A DNA stretch of 64,000 bases, taken from assembly GCA_948470475.1 (NCBI GenBank), contig OX419346.1, forward strand, positions 19,072,917-19,136,916. Direction: 5' to 3'. Source of the stretch: Galaxea fascicularis (taxonomy: Eukaryota; Cnidaria; Anthozoa; Scleractinia; Euphylliidae). Both the position numbers and the translations under genes were made by a program. This document shows positions 61,442 through 64,000 of this stretch, piece after piece. The notes beneath the pieces are model-generated. The model was not told where the DNA came from. It worked only from the letters and a program-made list of their open reading frames with translations, and ran no database searches. Numbering within the stretch: the stretch's first letter is position 1; every line of letters begins with the position of its first letter.

Positions 61442-62887
61442 TGTTATTATTATTACAGTAACATGTCGAAAAACACTCCAGTTCAAGACTGATTAATTGC
61501 TCCTTAAAGAAATGAATCCACGTTAGTACAATTTGACTAATTGTGAAGCGATATCTTTGTCATTTCCACACCAAATGCAACACCTAAATTGGGAGCTAAT
61601 TAGAATTCAATATTTAGTGAGGTTCCCGTTTTTTCATGTTTTGCCAGTTGTCGTCATCTGTCGTTCGTATACTCTCTTCTTAATTCACGGGCAAAAAGCA
61701 TAGTTATATTAATTAAGCACCTGGTATATCTCCTTCAAAATGACTTCCGGTCAAGTGAAAGCGATGTGAACACAAATATCTTGTTAAATTAAATGCAAAT
61801 TCGTTAATAACGTGAATAGGCCCAAGTTATGGTGCCTTTAAATTCTGTACAAATGGGCTTGTGTTCATTGGCAAACCACTGTCCGTAAGAAGCATTTTCG
61901 ATGCCACTTAAATTGACGGTTTGAGACTCCATCGAACTTGAAGGCTAAAGTTACGCAACACTGTGTTCCAAGATCTGCTTCTCTCTTACATTAATGTCAA
62001 CCAGCTCTAGTGTATATTTAAATTTAGCCCAACCGCCAAGAAAAAATAAAAGAAAAGAATATAAAACATGATCAAATATTTTACAGCTGTCAGCTACAGA
62101 GCTTCAAGCAAGGAATTTGTTTTTAACTCAGCATTAACTAATATGAGAACCTGAAGACAGGATGTTGTTCGCTCTGGCAAATATTTAAGGCCGGGTCCTT
62201 GATTAGCTAACCCCATCGTTAAATATTAAAATAACCGTTATTAAAATAATCTTGATAATTGTTATCTGGATTTTGCAGTACCAGCTAGATGTAAAATTGA
62301 AGTATAAAGAGGCAAAGTTGATGAAATAAACTGGCAATTTTTCTGTCGTTTCTTGGAATACGTCAACTTCAGGACCTATACACTCAACAAAAGTTTGGTA
62401 CTCGTTCGCCGATTGTTATAACTTTTTCTTGTTTAGCTTAGCATTTGTATTAATATTATTGCGGTAGATTTTCAGCTCATATTCGTGACATATATTTTAA
62501 AATGAATAAATCTCAATAATACAATACGAAAAAAATAGAGGTTTTGTTCGATAAGAGAAGCTACACAGTCGGGTTTATCAGCCATGGCCACAGGTTAAAC
62601 TTCAAGCGCGGTTAGTTTTTCTCGGTGGGTACAAGTTTAAAACTTTAACCATGTGGCCAACTTCGATTCAAACAAATTAAAAAAAAATTGTTAGCTGTAA
62701 TACCTGGATGTTTCGTGAATATCGCATCTTCTGCTTGAAATCGGCGACCGCTCACGTTTATAGTAATGAAGTGATCCTTCGATTTCTTTTTGAAAGTCAC
62801 TCGTGGCTTCGTATGTCGCCTTGGGTGCCCGTTGCCCGAGTATAAGACCATCGATTTATGTCCCTCTTTAACGCCTATGTCCGCCAT
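58155..62887 (-). CDS. Shal/Kv4-like voltage-gated potassium channel subunit (three exons)
   Basis: Joined exons 62887-62704, 60125-59237 and 58356-58155 give 1275 nt, 424 residues plus TAA, with both junctions in frame. The product is a Kv alpha subunit of the plasma membrane. In order: a basic N-terminus (1-38); T1 tetramerisation domain (about 39-135) with the zinc motif H103-x5-C109-x20-C130-C131 typical of non-Shaker Kv families; S1 177-198; S2 217-237 with F228 and E231; S3 249-268 with D254; S4 276-292 with R279, R282, R285, K288, R291; S5 308-331; pore helix and filter TLGYGD ending at 361; S6 about 370-391; tail to 424. DRDP, LHYP and CSLSG favour Shal over Shab or Shaw. Odd points: no Kv4-type hydrophobic N-terminus, REAG in the S4-S5 linker, PAPVLEKNF at the S6 gate, and a much shorter tail than usual in Kv4. 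It may be a conducting channel or a modifying subunit. Confidence 0.93.
58357..59236 (-). other. Kv intron 2 (880 bp, phase 2, splits the selectivity filter)
   Basis: The donor is GTAAGT at 59,236 and the acceptor TTTTAG ends at 58,357. A MITE-like element lies inside at 58,778-59,010. A CACGTG E-box is near 58,486. Nothing else is recognised. Confidence 0.92.
58778..59010. mobile_element. MITE-like element in Kv intron 2
   Basis: The left end GCGTTTTTCGAAACTCCC-AAAACTTTTCGGG and the reverse complement of the right end (CCGTTTCTTGAAAGTCCCCAAAACGTTTCGGG) match at most positions over about 30 bp. The length is about 233 bp with no coding capacity. It looks related to the element at 63,432-63,658. 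No clear target duplication was seen. Confidence 0.7.
59237..60125 (-). CDS. Kv channel exon 2 (rest of T1, S1 to pore helix)
   Basis: This large exon codes for the last two bases of codon 62 to the second base of codon 358. It begins ACACACTT after a pyrimidine-rich CAG acceptor; TTG at 60,117 is an internal Leu, not a start. It contains the T1 zinc ligands, S1-S5 and the pore helix, and ends ACACTCGG followed by the donor GTAAGT. The open frame runs into TAA inside the donor. The split glycine codon lies in the selectivity filter (TLG|YGD). From memory, vertebrate Kv4 genes have an intron at about this place, which supports Shal ancestry. Confidence 0.95.
60177..60344. mobile_element. MITE-like element with about 45-bp TIRs beside exon 2
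   Basis: The left end reads AATAAATACCTCTTACTA and continues to GTCCGTACTGTAAGTTA; the right end, reversed and complemented, reads AATAAATATCTTACTAGCC and ends in the same 17-bp inner match (GTCCGTACTGTAAGTTA against TAACTTACAGTACGGAC). The centre contains AAGCGCGAAGCGCGCGG. It lies only 51 bp from the intron 1 acceptor. Confidence 0.75.
60339..60418. repeat. Inverted repeat of about 18-bp arms
   Basis: ATTATATCTCTGAGGTTA on the left pairs with TAACTGAGAGATATAAT on the right with one gap, enclosing about 40 bp. It abuts the 60,177-60,344 element and may be a remnant of a related one. Confidence 0.6.
60410..60450. repeat. Trinucleotide microsatellite (ATG/AAT)
   Basis: ATAATATTA is followed by five ATG units and then about five AAT units, all in Kv intron 1. 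Confidence 0.85.
60501..60600. repeat. 100-bp near-perfect hairpin (foldback)
   Basis: The arms of about 47 bp share GCG-GTAATTTACG, GCGAA, TGGCGTAG and TGTCCAATTACAGGTA with one or two mismatches and a one-base gap, around a loop of about 5 bases (near 60,547-60,551). The size would suit either a small MITE or an RNA hairpin; no evidence of transcription can be seen. Confidence 0.85.
60900..61110 (+). repeat. Degenerate CCGAAGAT/C minisatellite
   Basis: The words CCGAAGAT, CCGAAGAC, TCGAAGAC and TTCCGAAGATTTCC recur every 8 to 20 bases. The repeat gives a fortuitous basic reading frame (60,973-61,203), which I do not regard as a gene. Confidence 0.7.
61232..61398. repeat. 73-bp inverted repeat pair with 21-bp loop
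   Basis: GTAATCACATGATTT, TTTGGAATAAATAA, CAC, TTTTTTCAAA and AAATTG occur in the left arm and in the reverse complement of the right arm in the same order. The loop holds CCCTACGGGCTCG. It could extrude as a cruciform or fold in RNA. Confidence 0.85.
62704..62887 (-). CDS. Kv channel exon 1 (N-terminus and start of T1)
   Basis: This exon codes for residues 1-61 plus the first base of codon 62. The ATG at 62,887 is chosen because an in-frame TAG lies two codons upstream (62,893-62,891), with G at -3 and G at +4. The N-terminal 38 residues are rich in Lys, Arg and His. The T1 domain opens with FITINVSGRRFQ and runs to KHP. The exon ends CATCCAG followed by the donor GTATTA. Splicing to exon 2 makes GAC, giving HPDTLLGS, the classical Kv sequence; reading through would replace it with GITANN, so the splice is well supported. 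Confidence 0.93.
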
Positions 62888-63361
62888 CTCCTAGAACATA
62901 AAAACGGCACAGTAGTCGTCTTGCAAGTTATAATTGCAGAATTAGTTGAAAGAAAAATTGGCGCTCGATATGCAAACATTTACCACTTCACGAAAACGCA
63001 GGGGCAAAAAATAATTATTTTAAACTTCGTCACAAAACTTGAGCCAATCAAGCTTTTTGTTTACAAAAGTTTCCTTTCTGCTCCAGACCTAAGATGAGTT
63101 TAATTCCAAGTAATTTTGCGGTCAGTAAAAAAAAAATAGCCAAGCTTATTAGAAATTCAAATTTGTGCCATTAGATTATACGTAGAATTTAACCACCTGC
63201 TGACATTTTGTGGTTAAAAAGGTAGAACACTAAGCTTAATGGTTTTGGAGCGTAGGGGCGCCAGTTGGAACAATTACATGTAAATTATCTCCTTTGTAGG
63301 GAATGTTTTCACCGAAAAGAAACAAAACAAGAAAGATTTCTAAAAAGAACCATTCAAACAA
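62888..63361. promoter_or_regulatory. Region immediately upstream of the Kv start
   Basis: By position this should hold the 5' untranslated region and possibly the promoter of the minus-strand Kv gene. I see no convincing TATA box or initiator. There is AT-rich sequence and a 10-A run near 63,127-63,136. Upstream non-coding exons cannot be excluded. Confidence 0.3.
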
Positions 63362-63383
63362 GAGCCCATAAATTTATGGGCTC
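63362..63383. repeat. 22-bp perfect palindrome
   Basis: GAGCCCATAAA followed by TTTATGGGCTC is a perfect inverted repeat without spacer. It lies about 475 bp upstream of the Kv ATG. It might be a protein-binding dyad or a small foldback remnant. Confidence 0.85.
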
Positions 63384-63431
63384 CTGATTAAAATGAATAC
63401 ACGTAGAGGAACTGACGAAAAGTGCACGACG

Positions 63432-63658
63432 GTCGTTTCTCGAAGCTCCCAGTAATTACCGGGCCCGTTAACCAGGTTTGTTTCCCATTGCAGATGGGAG
63501 TTTCAAGAGTTTTGAAAATTATATATTAAAGTTATCAGCTAAAGAAACAAAATGGACTTCATTGAAGGTCAGAAAACACCCAACTTTTATTGAGATTTTG
63601 AGTTCAAAATATGGTTTGTGGGCCAGTTGAGTATTACCGGAACTTTCGAGAAATGGGC
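63432..63658. mobile_element. MITE-like element upstream of the Kv gene
   Basis: The left end GTTTCTCGAAGCTCCCAG then TAATTACCGGGCCC and the reverse complement of the right end (GGGCCCATTTCTCGAAAGTTCCGGTAATA) are inverted repeats of about 27 bp. Length and end words (TTTCTCGAA, CTCCC) resemble the element at 58,778-59,010, so both probably belong to one family at different ages. Confidence 0.65.
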
Positions 63659-64000
63659 CCGATAAAACGAAAAACGTGACTTTCCGTACCACGTTTAATA
63701 TCCTATCCCTTAAATCTTTCAGTGTTTTGGCCATAAAAACAGACATCTATCGGGTAAGACAAAACACAGTCGATGAAACATAGCCTTATGTTTCACATGA
63801 AAGTCAAATTCTAAATCCTCGTGCCAGCTAAAGCGACATTAAGGTTTGTTTTGTGACCGAGTTGGAAAACAGACCCTATTTTTCACCAAAATGATCAGAT
63901 GCCAGGTGATTCGGGCTGACAAGTAGGTGTCAAATTTCTTTTTCTGTCGCAGAGTACAGCTTGAAGATTGCAGATATCCCATGTTGTTTTGAAAACGTCT
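63659..64000. other. Non-coding DNA at the window end
   Basis: No gene, repeat or RNA was recognised here. A short open frame on the minus strand (63,519-63,746) overlaps the MITE and has no motif. Confidence 0.5.

Larger units (their letters stand above)
60724..61443. mobile_element. 0.7-kb composite foldback element in Kv intron 1
   Basis: The outer ends match inverted: AATTAGTAATTGGACCTCGTG (left) against the reverse complement AATTAGTAATAGTAATTGGACCGAGTG (right), followed by GTACA. Inside are a strong 73-bp inverted pair (61,232-61,304 and 61,326-61,398) and a CGAAGA-rich minisatellite (about 60,900-61,110). No transposase was found, so it is non-autonomous if mobile. Confidence 0.7.
60126..62703 (-). 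other. Kv intron 1 (2578 bp, phase 1)
   Basis: The donor is GTATTA at 62,703 and the acceptor CTTTACTTTCAG ends at 60,126. The 3' half is packed with inverted-repeat elements (60,177-60,344, 60,339-60,418, 60,501-60,600, 60,724-61,443). The 5' half, 61,445-62,700, is AT-rich with nothing recognisable. Confidence 0.88.

Noticed and set aside
62858..63097. 79-codon plus-strand frame
   Set aside because: It overlaps Kv exon 1 in antisense and has no motif.

Overview
The window looks like nuclear DNA of a metazoan, most likely a cnidarian and probably an anthozoan such as a stony coral. The one clear gene is an intron-containing Shal/Kv4-like potassium channel. The rest is AT-rich non-coding DNA with many small inverted-repeat (MITE-like) elements. 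Nothing looks bacterial: there are no operons, no ribosome binding sites and no dense ORFs. The assignment to corals is inference from overall character; a database search would be needed to fix the species.

Layout. (1) Bases 1 to about 52,960, 83% of the window, are one uninterrupted head-to-tail satellite array with a 177-bp monomer, about 300 copies. It starts mid-monomer, so it continues to the left. It holds no gene, no inserted transposon and no frame open for 60 codons. It keeps strict 177-bp register and shows layered higher-order structure: 21/23-mer blocks (5.1-14 kb and 20.8-28.3 kb), a four-monomer cassette spaced by 5 and 7 monomers (30.0-34.3 kb), a 5-mer series (44.9-48.5 kb) and three apparently identical 350-bp dimers (48,251-49,300). 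The last three monomers decay in sequence at the right edge. Each monomer has a nested dyad centred near GGGTTAACCC, and the consensus contains no CpG. (2) Bases 52,960-58,154 are intergenic, with a foldback element (54,027-54,720), a short DNA transposon with TIRs and a 6-bp target duplication (54,927-55,405), a speculative mini first exon (55,480-55,488, minus) and no other convincing gene. (3) Bases 58,155-62,887, minus strand, carry a complete three-exon Kv channel CDS. Joining the exons at good splice sites gives 1275 nt, 424 residues plus stop. Its introns carry several MITE-like inverted repeats and one complex 0.7-kb foldback element. (4) Bases 62,888-64,000 lie upstream of the Kv gene and hold a 22-bp perfect palindrome and another MITE related to the one in intron 2.

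Functionally, the channel gene stands alone: a voltage-gated K+ channel subunit in neuronal or muscle membranes, with all six membrane segments, a full S4 voltage sensor and a standard selectivity filter, but with unusual charged residues in the S4-S5 linker and at the inner S6 gate, and a very short C-terminus. The satellite is of the size and organisation typical of centromeric or pericentromeric repeats, so the window may be the border between such a domain and gene-bearing DNA. That role is inferred, not shown.
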